Positions 1 through 7,439 of a stretch of 20,329 nucleotides of DNA are shown piece after piece (the stretch's first letter is position 1; every line of letters begins with the position of its first letter). A model generated the notes under the pieces. It did no database searches. It had not been told where the DNA came from and saw only the letters and a list, made by a program, of their open reading frames with translations. The DNA lies in contig JBILGC010000037.1 in assembly GCA_044351265.1 (NCBI GenBank), positions 1 through 20,329 on the forward strand, given 5' to 3'. The DNA is from JAJTFA01 sp044351265. Its GTDB lineage: Bacteria > Bacteroidota > Bacteroidia > UKL13-3. Position numbers and translations under genes: made by a program.

Positions 1-209
1 GGCTTACAGAGGAAGAAGGGAAACGCATTATTGATGAGTTATTTCAAAGCGGTAAAAACAGTGCAGACGAAATGAAAGAACAGGTAAGTCAATACTTAGC
101 TGAAATGCTCAGCGAACTACAAACACCTTCGCAAAAAGCTTTTAATGACCTGGAAAAAAGAGTGGCTCAACTGGAAGCAAAATTAAACAGCAAGAAAAAT
201 GAAGTTTAA
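1..209 (+). CDS. Phasin-like coiled-coil protein, C-terminal part (5' truncated by window edge)
   Basis: The open frame runs from base 3 to a TAA at 207-209 and encodes the last 68 residues of a protein that begins outside the window. It opens LTEEEGKRIIDELFQSGK and continues with a charged helical region. It ends in the heptad segment FNDLEKRVAQLEAKL and a lysine-rich tail. The LTEEE..K..IDEL..KGK opening and LEKRVAxLEAKL ending are typical of small phasin-like proteins (the polyhydroxyalkanoate-granule or COG3937 type). That family name rests on pattern recall, and no PHA synthase is visible nearby. The similar C-terminal trimerising coil of UbiK-type accessory factors is the other candidate. 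Its last 11 bases overlap the start of the UbiB-like kinase, so the two are probably translationally coupled. Confidence 0.7.
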   Translation, partial: LTEEEGKRIIDELFQSGKNSADEMKEQVSQYLAEMLSELQTPSQKAFNDLEKRVAQLEAKLNSKKNEV

Positions 210-1857
210 GCACCTGCGCAGATACCGTCAAGTTATAAGAGTTTTGTTTAAATACGGGCTTGACGATATGCTGGCACACTCCAACCTGCGTAAGGTTATG
301 CCTCGCTTGCTGCTGCATAAAAAAATTCAAGGAGAATTATCTAAACAAACCTATACCCGTAGCGAACGCATAAGACTTGCAATAGAGGAACTGGGGCCAA
401 CCTTTATTAAATTTGGACAAATACTAAGCAATAGGCCCGATTTATTGCCTCAGGAAGTAATTGAGCAACTGGAAAGATTGCAAGATGCTGTACCCGGATT
501 TTTATTCAGCGATGTTAAAGCCATAGTAGAGAAAGACCTCGAAGCAACATTGGAAGAGTGCTTTGCCTCTTTTGATGAAAAACCCTTGGCCTCTGCCTCT
601 ATTGCACAGGTGCATAGAGCAACCTTGCACAACGGAGAAAAAGTTGTTGTAAAAATACAAAGACCAGACATTGCAGACATCATTGATATTGACCTGCAAA
701 TTTTATCTGAGTTCGCGGAAATAGCAGAAAACAATTTTCCTCAGTTTGCACGTTTCGAACCGGTTGAACTGGTTCATTCCCTAAAAAAATCAATGCTGCG
801 CGAGCTAAACTTTTTACTGGAAGCAAACAATATCATTCGCTTTCAGAATATGTTCAGAGAAGAACCGCGCATCTATATTCCAAAGGTATATACCCGCTAC
901 AGTACCCGCAGGGTAATATGTATGGAATATATAGAAGGCATTAAAATTAATCAGGTTGATGCATTAAGAAGCCATGCTTTTAACCTGGATGATATTGCTG
1001 AAAAAGGCTTGCATCTTTATTTTGAGCAAATTTTCAGACATGGTTTTTTTCATGCCGATCCGCATCCGGGTAATGTTTTGATTTTACCGGGTGAACGCAT
1101 TTGCCTGATTGACTTTGGTATGGTTGGCATATTAAACCGCAAGGATAAAGAAGCCTTCAGGGATTTTATTGTAGCCATTACCAGAGGTAATTTTACGCAA
1201 CTCACCGAGTCTATTGAAAAACTTACCAAACGTAAGCGCATTGCCAATAAAGAAGAACTGGAGTACGACCTCAATATTTTAATTGATGAATTTCCGCCTC
1301 ATACCATAGATGAACGCAACATGACTGAGGTGGTTGACCGCTTGCAGGAAATTATTTACAAACACAAGCTGGTTTTCCCCAATGATTTTTTTCTGCTGCT
1401 AAGAACCTTGGTTATATTGGATGGCATCAGCCGCATCCTAAATCCTAAATTTAATACCCTTGAAAGAATACGCAAGCACTCGCTCCGTTTGTTTCAAGAA
1501 GGGTTTGAGCCACAAAATATGGTTCGCACCACTTTAGAAATGATTGTTGATGTTTGGGATTATGTGCGTGTAATTCCTTCTGACTTTAAACGAATCATAG
1601 AAAAACTGAAGGAAGGCAAGGTTAAAATAGAAATACAAGGACTTAATCCGCTTCTGCATACCCTTGATGTGGTATCCAACAGATTGGCAGCTGCAATTGT
1701 GATGGCAGCCATGATAATTGGTTCCTCACTGGTGGTGCTAAGCCATATTCCACCTCTCTGGCATGGCATACCCATTATTGGGTTAAGTGGCATTATCATC
1801 TCCGGCCTATTTGGTATATTTATGTTGATTTCAATTTTTAGAAAAGGCAAATATTAA
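199..1857 (+). CDS. ubiB: ABC1/UbiB (AarF) family atypical protein kinase
   Basis: This 552-residue protein is a full-length UbiB-type atypical kinase. Visible family motifs are the KxGQ motif KFGQ (71-74), the alanine-rich loop ASASIAQVH (131-139), the nucleotide-site lysine in VVKIQRP (K152), a glutamate in RELNFLLEAN (E202), the catalytic HADPHPGN (285-292) and the metal-binding DFG (305-307). Two hydrophobic helices near the C-terminus (about 498-518 and 523-545) should anchor it in the inner membrane. In the family, these proteins are ATPases that support biosynthesis or handling of isoprenoid quinones and other membrane lipids. Bacteroidota normally use menaquinone, so the substrate pathway here is not given by homology to E. 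coli UbiB. The ATG at 199 overlaps the upstream phasin-like gene, and the next gene begins 11 bases after the stop. Confidence 0.93.
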   Translation: MKFKHLRRYRQVIRVLFKYGLDDMLAHSNLRKVMPRLLLHKKIQGELSKQTYTRSERIRLAIEELGPTFIKFGQILSNRPDLLPQEVIEQLERLQDAVPGFLFSDVKAIVEKDLEATLEECFASFDEKPLASASIAQVHRATLHNGEKVVVKIQRPDIADIIDIDLQILSEFAEIAENNFPQFARFEPVELVHSLKKSMLRELNFLLEANNIIRFQNMFREEPRIYIPKVYTRYSTRRVICMEYIEGIKINQVDALRSHAFNLDDIAEKGLHLYFEQIFRHGFFHADPHPGNVLILPGERICLIDFGMVGILNRKDKEAFRDFIVAITRGNFTQLTESIEKLTKRKRIANKEELEYDLNILIDEFPPHTIDERNMTEVVDRLQEIIYKHKLVFPNDFFLLLRTLVILDGISRILNPKFNTLERIRKHSLRLFQEGFEPQNMVRTTLEMIVDVWDYVRVIPSDFKRIIEKLKEGKVKIEIQGLNPLLHTLDVVSNRLAAAIVMAAMIIGSSLVVLSHIPPLWHGIPIIGLSGIIISGLFGIFMLISIFRKGKY

Positions 1858-1868
1858 TTTTAATAATC

Positions 1869-2498
1869 ATGAACACACAAACATTTGAAGAACAATTTAA
1901 AAACTGGATTTCTGAGTGGAAAACCCGTTTAGAGGAAATGCAATTACAATTTAGCTTAGGCAAAATGGATGCTGTTGAGGCATTTGAGAAGCAAAAGGAC
2001 AATTTACGTAACCTTGTGCACATGCTCAAAGAGAATATTGACAAGAGCACGGATATGGCTGAAGAAGCTGCTACCAAAGTAAAAGCCAGTCTTGAAGAGT
2101 TGCAATTGCAATTAAATCTGGGTAAAGCTGATGGCAAAGATGCCTTTGAGGCGCAGCGTAAAAAAATTGAAGCAGCTCTGCATGAAGTGTATTTAGACAG
2201 TAAGGCAGCCTATGGCAATAACTTTAACTACATGATGAAACTTTTTGATAACAATGCACAGGCATTTAAAACAGGTCTTGAAATTGTGCAGCTTCAATTT
2301 ACATTGCTTAAAATGGATGTAAAAGACGATAGCGAGAAATTGCGTAAGGAAATGCAACACAAAATGCATGATTTCTATAACTATGCCGAGAAAGCTCAAC
2401 AAATAACAAAAGAAAACATTGAGCAGTGGAACAAACAATTGCATGAAGGTTATGACAAGATGCGTAACTGGATGAACGAGTTTAAACCTAAAAGCTAA
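1869..2498 (+). CDS. Helical repeat protein with three copies of a QLQxxLxKxD unit, unknown function
   Basis: I do not recognise a named family for this 209-residue protein. It has no signal peptide or membrane segment, is rich in K, E, Q and M, and should be almost wholly helical. Three related units of about 33 residues occur at 21-53, 75-107 and 137-169. They share the pattern LExxQLQ-x2-L-x-K-x-D followed by an acidic/basic helix, for example LEEMQLQFSLGKMD, LEELQLQLNLGKAD and LEIVQLQFTLLKMD. The arrangement resembles phasin-like or apolipoprotein-like amphipathic bundles that lie on lipid surfaces; this is inference. It starts 11 bases after the UbiB-like gene and probably shares its transcript. 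With the phasin-like protein upstream, two helical proteins flank the kinase, which suggests a common lipid- or membrane-surface role. Confidence 0.85.
   Translation: MNTQTFEEQFKNWISEWKTRLEEMQLQFSLGKMDAVEAFEKQKDNLRNLVHMLKENIDKSTDMAEEAATKVKASLEELQLQLNLGKADGKDAFEAQRKKIEAALHEVYLDSKAAYGNNFNYMMKLFDNNAQAFKTGLEIVQLQFTLLKMDVKDDSEKLRKEMQHKMHDFYNYAEKAQQITKENIEQWNKQLHEGYDKMRNWMNEFKPKS
1929..2375 (+). repeat. Three degenerate in-frame repeats coding the QLQ units
   Basis: Three stretches of about 99 bases (1929-2027, 2091-2189, 2277-2375) code for the related units of the 209-residue helical protein. Copies one and two are the closest, and both read as L-E-E-x-Q-L-Q-x-x-L-G-K at the start. Copy three is more diverged. 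The start-to-start distances are 162 and 186 bases, so the linkers differ in length. This is a protein-level repeat that has drifted, not a recent DNA duplication. Confidence 0.75.
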
Positions 2499-2561
2499 GT
2501 TAATTTGCCCTTTCTGCACAGGTTGTTGAAATTCGGTTAACAGCCAACCTTGATAGCCTGC

Positions 2562-2569
2562 TATTTTCG
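2562..2569 (+). promoter_or_regulatory. Putative -7 box TATTTTCG for the glycosyltransferase gene
   Basis: TATTTTCG matches the Bacteroidota -7 consensus TAnnTTTG at all but one fixed position. It lies 7 bases before the ATG at 2577. No TTTG-like -33 element is seen at the expected distance. If active, the transcript would start at or very near the start codon. Confidence 0.4.
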
Positions 2570-2576
2570 CACCGTT

Positions 2577-3707
2577 ATGTTGGAATCTGCTGGCTTTATA
2601 TCTTTTTGTTTGTTGGCGCTGTTAGGACTAATGGTGCTCGTTCAATTATATTATATCTTCTGGGTATTTGGCAAAGTTGCATTTTATAAACCACACCCCT
2701 CTATAAAAAAAGAAACAGAGCCCGTATCTGTAATCATTGCTGCCCGCAACGAACTGGAGAATCTACAAAAAAATCTGGTATTGATACTGGAACAGGATTA
2801 TCCGAACTTTGAAGTAATTGTGGTGAACCACTGCTCTTGGGATAGCAGCCAAGCATATTTGGAAGAGTTGCAAACTCAATACAAGCACCTCAAAGTTTCT
2901 CAGTTATTGGAACAGGAAAAATACCCAACCGGTAAAAAGTTTGCCCTCACCATTGGTATTAAGGCAGCAAAAAATGATTTGCTCATATTTACCGATGCTG
3001 ATTGTATGCCGCATAGTAATCAGTGGTTACGACACATGCAAAGCAGGTTTACTTCCGGAAAAGATATTATATTGGGCTTCTCTCCTTATAAAAAGTACAA
3101 AGGCATTCTAAATCTTTATATCCGTTTTGAAACGCTCATGACAGCGTTATTTTATTTCAGTGCTGCACTTATGGGTAGGGCGTTTATGGGTGTGGGCAGA
3201 AACTTGGCATATAAAAAAGATCTATTTTTTAAGCACAAAGGGTTTGCAGGCCATCAGCATATTATGAGTGGTGATGATGATTTGTTTGTAAATGCTGCCG
3301 CAACCAGGCACAATGTGGCCATTGACATACATCCTGAAAGTTTTGTTTATTCAGAACCTAAGCGCAATTATACAGCATGGAGTCGCCAAAAAACAAGGCA
3401 TATGACTACCGGAAAGTTTTATAAAAAATCGGACAAAAGATGGTTGGGATGGTACTATGCGAGTCATATGCTTTTTTATGCACTTATTGCATCAATACTT
3501 ATTGGCTTTCCATTGCTTTGGCCTTTTGTTGTTGGTGTTTATGCCATCCGATTTGTTTCACAGGAAGTGGTTTTTTATATGGCTGCGCAAAAATTTAAAT
3601 GCACCGGCATTCTTTGGTTCATTCCCCTACTCGATTTGATGTATGTATTTTATCTTCTCATCTTTGGAACAAAAGGTTTATTTACACGCAACAGCAGCAA
3701 CTGGTAA
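2577..3707 (+). CDS. Membrane-bound family 2 glycosyltransferase
   Basis: This 376-residue protein is a processive-type GT2 glycosyltransferase. A transmembrane helix (about 6-32) precedes the GT-A domain, which starts PVSVIIAARNELENL (49-63). The metal-binding DxD is D140-A-D142 in FTDADCMP. A later acidic motif SGDDD (231-235) and QKTRH (271-275), resembling the QxxRW motif, fit the acceptor and catalytic region. Two or three hydrophobic helices after residue 293 close the protein in the membrane. The family transfers sugars from nucleotide-sugar donors to polysaccharide, lipid or protein acceptors; the sequence does not show which. I chose the ATG at 2577 over an in-frame TTG at 2550 because the membrane helix follows directly and a promoter-like box lies between them. 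The rsmG gene follows after 6 bases in the same frame. Confidence 0.88.
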   Translation: MLESAGFISFCLLALLGLMVLVQLYYIFWVFGKVAFYKPHPSIKKETEPVSVIIAARNELENLQKNLVLILEQDYPNFEVIVVNHCSWDSSQAYLEELQTQYKHLKVSQLLEQEKYPTGKKFALTIGIKAAKNDLLIFTDADCMPHSNQWLRHMQSRFTSGKDIILGFSPYKKYKGILNLYIRFETLMTALFYFSAALMGRAFMGVGRNLAYKKDLFFKHKGFAGHQHIMSGDDDLFVNAAATRHNVAIDIHPESFVYSEPKRNYTAWSRQKTRHMTTGKFYKKSDKRWLGWYYASHMLFYALIASILIGFPLLWPFVVGVYAIRFVSQEVVFYMAAQKFKCTGILWFIPLLDLMYVFYLLIFGTKGLFTRNSSNW

Positions 3708-3713
3708 AACAGA

Positions 3714-4346
3714 TTGGATATTATAGAGAAATATTTCCCTGAACTTACAGCTGAACAATTCGGACAATTGGAGATGCTGCAACAGTTGTATGCCGAGTGG
3801 AATGAGAAAATCAACGTGATTTCCAGAAAGGATACAGATAATTTAATGGAAAGGCATGTGCTGCATTCTCTTGCCATTTCAAAGTTTATAACCTTTGCAA
3901 AAGGAACCATGGTATTGGATATTGGCACCGGAGGCGGTTTCCCGGGTATACCGCTGGCAATATTTTTTCCTGATACGGAATTTGTGCTATGCGACTCTAT
4001 TGCTAAAAAAATACATGTGGCAGAAAGCATATCTGAAACCATTGGCTTGCGCAATACCGATTTTGTGGTAGGCCGTGCCGAACAGCTCAAAGAAAGATTT
4101 GACTTTATTGTGAGCCGTGCTGTAGCTCCTATGGAGCAGCTGTACCGGTGGTCGGCTAAACTGATTAAACCCAATTGCATCAATTCTAAATACAACGGAT
4201 TTTTGCTGCTTAAAGGAGGAGACTTAGCAGCTGAAACCAAAACACTGAAGCAACTAAACAAGAAGTTGATTATTGAAGAAACCCCTTTGAATCAATGGTT
4301 TGATGAGCCTTTTTTTGAAACCAAAAAACTGATTTATATTTTTTAG
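3714..4346 (+). CDS. rsmG: 16S rRNA (guanine-N7)-methyltransferase RsmG, TTG start
   Basis: RsmG (GidB) methylates N7 of a guanine in the 530 loop of 16S rRNA (G527 in E. coli numbering) using S-adenosylmethionine. Loss of it gives low-level streptomycin resistance in several bacteria. The protein is 210 residues, the usual length. The N-terminal signature WNEKINVISRKD (29-40) and the SAM-binding loop LDIGTGGGFPGIPLAI (68-83) are clear, followed by LCDSIAKK. The start must be the TTG at 3714: an in-frame TAA lies only 6 bases upstream, and no ATG precedes the conserved IIEKYFPELT segment. No Shine-Dalgarno sequence is visible. The gene sits 6 bases after the glycosyltransferase stop, so co-transcription is likely. 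Confidence 0.95.
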   Translation: MDIIEKYFPELTAEQFGQLEMLQQLYAEWNEKINVISRKDTDNLMERHVLHSLAISKFITFAKGTMVLDIGTGGGFPGIPLAIFFPDTEFVLCDSIAKKIHVAESISETIGLRNTDFVVGRAEQLKERFDFIVSRAVAPMEQLYRWSAKLIKPNCINSKYNGFLLLKGGDLAAETKTLKQLNKKLIIEETPLNQWFDEPFFETKKLIYIF

Positions 4347-4367
4347 TTGGATATTCCTTGTTTTTTT

Positions 4368-4438
4368 AGGATTGGCATTAAGAACTTTTTAACGCATTAA
4401 ATAAATCAATATTATACCTTTGTGGTTTAGCCAATCCT
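4368..4438. repeat. Nine-base inverted repeat flanking the thioredoxin-like promoter
   Basis: AGGATTGGC at 4368-4376 and its exact reverse complement GCCAATCCT at 4430-4438 bracket the promoter-like box at 4415-4422, with 53 bases between the arms. It could be an operator pair or a long-range stem. A chance match of this size in a 140-base gap is not very unlikely, so the confidence is low. Confidence 0.3.
4415..4422 (+). promoter_or_regulatory. Bacteroidota -7 promoter box TACCTTTG
   Basis: TACCTTTG is an exact match to the TAnnTTTG -7 element of the primary sigma factor in Bacteroidota. It lies 63 bases before the ATG of the thioredoxin-like gene, giving an expected 5' leader of about 55-60 AU-rich bases. 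No clear TTTG is found about 19 bases upstream. Confidence 0.6.
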
Positions 4439-4485
4439 TTAAACAAATTGCATTTCGTTCAATCAATTATTAATTCAATAAAATT

Positions 4486-4965
4486 ATGAAGAAACTGTTT
4501 TCCACCAGCCTTATTGCAATAGCCTTATTATCCAGTTCATTTATATCGCCAAAAAATGAAGAACTAAAATGGATGGATTTTAATTCCGGATACGAATTGG
4601 CTAAGAAAAAAAATAAAATTATGCTGGTTGATGTTTATACCGATTGGTGCGGATGGTGCAAGGTTATGGATCGTGAAACTTATGCTAAACCTGAGGTAAT
4701 AAAGATGATTAATGCAGATTTTGTTGCCATAAAATTTAATCCTGAAAAAAAGGATGTGGTTTATATGTTTGAAGGTAAGCAATACACCGGTGATCAGTTG
4801 GCCGGAGTAATAAGCAATAACCAACTAACAGGTTATCCTACCACCATTTTTATGTATCCCAAAGGCAAAAAAATGAATGTAGTGGGCGGCTATCAAAATG
4901 AAGCCAATTTCAAGAGCCTGCTCATCGGTATTAAATCAGAATTTAAAATAGGGGCAAAAAAATAG
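4486..4965 (+). CDS. Secreted thioredoxin-like thiol-disulfide protein
   Basis: This 159-residue protein begins with a signal peptide (MKK, hydrophobic core to about residue 20) and should act in the periplasm. The thioredoxin fold is shown by VDVYTDWCGWCKVM with the redox pair C55-G-W-C58, and by the cis-proline loop GYPTTIF (P118). The loop between them holds WMDFNSGYELAKKKNK before the active site. This is typical of the thioredoxin_7/DUF255-like group, in which the active site follows a short helix. The likely role is reduction or exchange of periplasmic disulfides; the partner is unknown. It is monocistronic as judged from an exact -7 box upstream and a stem-loop terminator just after the stop. 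CcmB, encoded about 2.5 kb away, belongs to cytochrome c maturation, which needs thiol reductants. A link is possible but not shown. Confidence 0.9.
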   Translation: MKKLFSTSLIAIALLSSSFISPKNEELKWMDFNSGYELAKKKNKIMLVDVYTDWCGWCKVMDRETYAKPEVIKMINADFVAIKFNPEKKDVVYMFEGKQYTGDQLAGVISNNQLTGYPTTIFMYPKGKKMNVVGGYQNEANFKSLLIGIKSEFKIGAKK

Positions 4966-4988
4966 GTTCCGGTTAAACTTTACTAAGA

Positions 4989-5020
4989 CCTGCAAATGAA
5001 ATACGATTGCAGGCTTTTTT
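4989..5020 (+). terminator. Intrinsic terminator after the thioredoxin-like gene
   Basis: CCTGCAA (4989-4995) pairs with TTGCAGG (5007-5013) around an 11-base loop, followed by a C and six T's (5015-5020). It lies 24 bases after the thioredoxin-like stop. The T run ends one base before the convergent LolC/E-like stop codon. The minus strand lacks a comparable U tract, so it should work mainly on plus-strand transcripts. Confidence 0.8.
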
Positions 5021-5021
5021 A

Positions 5022-6239
5022 TTACTCAAACCTGATGGCCTTAACCGGGGTAATGCGCGATATAAAAGCAGAGGGCAAGAGTAAGACCAAGTAACAAACG
5101 ATAAATGCGCCTGAATTAAGCAGCAGGATATCGCCAATTCCAAGCTGCACAGGAACCTCACTTAAATAATAAGATTCCTGCGAGAGTTTAATCCATCCCC
5201 AATACTTTTGAGACAAACAAAGCAGCAAGCCTATTGAATTGCCAAGAGCAAGACCTACTAAAACCAAATAGGAAGCCATGTAAATAAATGTTGAGGAAAT
5301 GACACGGTTGGGTGCACCAAATGCCTTAAGTAATCCTACCATATTGCTTCTTTCCACAATCAGTATAAGCAGTGCTGTAATCATATTAATGCAGGCCACC
5401 ACCAGCATGAGGATAATGATGATAATCGCATTCATGTCTAAGAAACCCAGCCACTCAAAAATTTGTGGCTGCAGCTCTTTGATAGTTAATACTTCCAGAT
5501 GATATGGAATTAAAGGCATTAATGCCTCAGTAATATTATCCAATTTGGCAAAATCATCTATTTTAAGTTCATATCCGCTAATTTGATTTTCATTCCAGTT
5601 ATTCAGTTTTTGAATTTGCTTTAAATCGGCAAATGCATACAACTCATCGAGCTCACCATATCCTGTTTTATAAATACCGGTAAGCTTAAACTTTCTTACC
5701 CTTGGCGGATCTTGAACAAAATACACCACCACTGCATCATTCAGTTTCAATTTTAATTTTGAAGCAGTTGCTGCAGAAAGAATCATCTCCTGTGATGAAG
5801 ATGAATCATTAAAATGCGGTAGACTTCCCTCTTGCAGGTATTGCTGAATGAACCTCCAATCATAATTTTTATCCACACCTTTTATTACCACGCCCTGAAA
5901 CTCTTCAGCGGTTTTAATAATTCCAGCCTTAATGCCAACAGGCTGCACAGCTGCAACTCCCTGCTGTTGCTTTATAAGCTTTACCAGCTGAGTATCGTTT
6001 TGAACCGGAATTGTTTCATAGGAATTATTTAAATCCAGTCGGCTAATTTGTATATGGCTGCCAAAGCCGGTAATTTTGTTACGAATTTCTAGTTGATAGC
6101 CTTTTACTATGGCAAAGGTGCAAATCATAACCGCTATACTTATTGCAACAGATGCAATGGCAATGCGCACAATAAGCCCGGTTGACCCTTTCCCTTTGCT
6201 AAATGACAGGCGTTTTGCTATGAAATAAGAAATTTTCAA
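5022..6239 (-). CDS. LolC/LolE-type ABC transporter permease (FtsX/MacB fold), TTG start
   Basis: This 405-residue inner-membrane permease has the four-helix FtsX/MacB layout. It has one helix near the N-terminus (about 22-46) and a large periplasmic domain (about 50-265) that begins with GFGSHIQISRLDL. Three helices follow at about 271-295, 315-342 and 366-390. The segment ERSNMVGLLKAFGAPN (296-311), between helices two and three, and the end TPVKAIRFE are hallmarks of the LolC/E group. That group extracts lipoproteins from the inner membrane for transfer to LolA. Bacteroidota often encode one such permease acting as a homodimer; no ATPase gene is adjacent. The start is the TTG at 6239. An in-frame stop lies upstream, no ATG intervenes, and the next methionine would remove the first helix. 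It is divergent from the NamZ-like gene with only 12 bases between the starts. Confidence 0.88.
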   Translation of the reverse strand: MKISYFIAKRLSFSKGKGSTGLIVRIAIASVAISIAVMICTFAIVKGYQLEIRNKITGFGSHIQISRLDLNNSYETIPVQNDTQLVKLIKQQQGVAAVQPVGIKAGIIKTAEEFQGVVIKGVDKNYDWRFIQQYLQEGSLPHFNDSSSSQEMILSAATASKLKLKLNDAVVVYFVQDPPRVRKFKLTGIYKTGYGELDELYAFADLKQIQKLNNWNENQISGYELKIDDFAKLDNITEALMPLIPYHLEVLTIKELQPQIFEWLGFLDMNAIIIIILMLVVACINMITALLILIVERSNMVGLLKAFGAPNRVISSTFIYMASYLVLVGLALGNSIGLLLCLSQKYWGWIKLSQESYYLSEVPVQLGIGDILLLNSGAFIVCYLVLLLPSAFISRITPVKAIRFE

Positions 6240-6251
6240 CCCAATAGAATA

Positions 6252-7439
6252 ATGTTCGAATATAAGAAGCTATCAGCATTTTTAATTTTTTGTATTTGTG
6301 GCCTGCAATTAATCGGTCAGGTTATAACCGGTGCAGAGCAAACAAAGAAGTATATGCCTATGCTAAAAAATAAGCGAGTGGCACTGGTAGTAAATCAAAC
6401 ATCAGTTATAGGAAAAACACACCTGGTTGATTCACTAAAAAAACTGAAGGTAGATATACGCCTAATTTTTTCACCTGAGCATGGCTTCAGAGGTAACTAC
6501 GGTGCAGGTATTGAAATAAAGAGCGGGAAAGATGCCAAAACAGGTTTAACTGTGATTAGCCTTTACGGGAAAAACAAAAAACCATCGGCAGCAGATATGG
6601 CAAAAATTGATGTGGTGATTTTTGACATACAGGATGTGGGTGCTAGATTCTACACCTATATTTCTACTTTGCATTATGTGATGGAAGCTTGCGCTGAACA
6701 TAAAAAAATGCTTATTGTATTAGACCGGCCAAACCCTAATGGATTCTATGTTGACGGCCCTTTACTCGATACTGCTTTTCGCTCTTTTGTTGGAATGCAT
6801 CCCGTACCTATTGTGCATGGAATGACCGTAGGCGAATATGCTAATATGATCAATGGAGAAAAATGGCTTGGTTTAGAAAAATCCTGCCTTCTGAGTATAA
6901 TTACCATGAAAGGCTACGACCACAATACACGATACAACTTGCCTGTTAAGCCTTCGCCTAATTTACCAAGCATGAATGCCATTTATCTTTACCCGGGCTT
7001 ATGCCTGTTTGAAGGCACCAATTACAGTATGGGCAGAGGCACAGACAAACCATTTGAATGCATTGGTAAACCGGGGTTGGCGCACGGCAATTATATATTT
7101 ACACCAAAACCTATAAAAGGCGTAGCAGAGAATCCGCCTTATGCTGGCAAAGAATGCAGGGGCTATTTGCTAAGTGATTATGTTCAAAACGTTTTTATAC
7201 ATAAACCACAGCTTAATATTGGATGGATCATAGATATGTATGCGCAGGATACTGCCAAAAGCAGTTTCTTTAACGATTTTTTTACGCTACTTGCAGGAAG
7301 CAATCAACTGCAGAAACAAATTGAAAGCGGAATGAATGAATCTGATATCAGAAAAAGCTGGCAGCCGGGCTTGCAATCTTTCTATAAAATAAGAATGAAA
7401 TATCTATTGTATAAGGAATTTAGCATGTTTAACAAATGA
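6252..7439 (+). CDS. NamZ-like exo-beta-N-acetylmuramidase (DUF1343)
   Basis: The 395-residue protein starts with a signal peptide (hydrophobic 9-22) and fits the DUF1343 family. Characterised members (NamZ) remove N-acetylmuramic acid from the non-reducing end of peptidoglycan fragments. Family landmarks are VALVVNQTSV (43-52), IFSPEHGFRG (72-81) with a likely functional E76-H77, VVIFDIQDVGARFYTYISTL (121-140), LDRPNPNG, IVHGMTVGEYAN and the late block LFEGTNYSMGRGTDKPFE. It probably acts in the periplasm in cell-wall recycling. Whether it has enzymatic activity is inferred from the family. The ATG at 6252 lies 12 bases from the divergent LolC/E-like start. Its last four bases (ATGA) contain the ccmB start, so the two are coupled. 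Confidence 0.9.
   Translation: MFEYKKLSAFLIFCICGLQLIGQVITGAEQTKKYMPMLKNKRVALVVNQTSVIGKTHLVDSLKKLKVDIRLIFSPEHGFRGNYGAGIEIKSGKDAKTGLTVISLYGKNKKPSAADMAKIDVVIFDIQDVGARFYTYISTLHYVMEACAEHKKMLIVLDRPNPNGFYVDGPLLDTAFRSFVGMHPVPIVHGMTVGEYANMINGEKWLGLEKSCLLSIITMKGYDHNTRYNLPVKPSPNLPSMNAIYLYPGLCLFEGTNYSMGRGTDKPFECIGKPGLAHGNYIFTPKPIKGVAENPPYAGKECRGYLLSDYVQNVFIHKPQLNIGWIIDMYAQDTAKSSFFNDFFTLLAGSNQLQKQIESGMNESDIRKSWQPGLQSFYKIRMKYLLYKEFSMFNK
6257..6264 (-). promoter_or_regulatory. Putative -7 box TATATTCG for the LolC/E-like gene
   Basis: On the minus strand TATATTCG fits the TAnnTT(T/C)G pattern seen at other genes here. It lies 17 bases before the TTG start at 6239, inside the first codons of the divergent NamZ-like gene. 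No -33 match was found. Confidence 0.3.

Noticed and set aside
2550..2576. TTG start extending the glycosyltransferase by nine residues
   Set aside because: The extension is not hydrophobic or conserved-looking, it spans the promoter-like box at 2562-2569, and the ATG at 2577 leads straight into the membrane helix.
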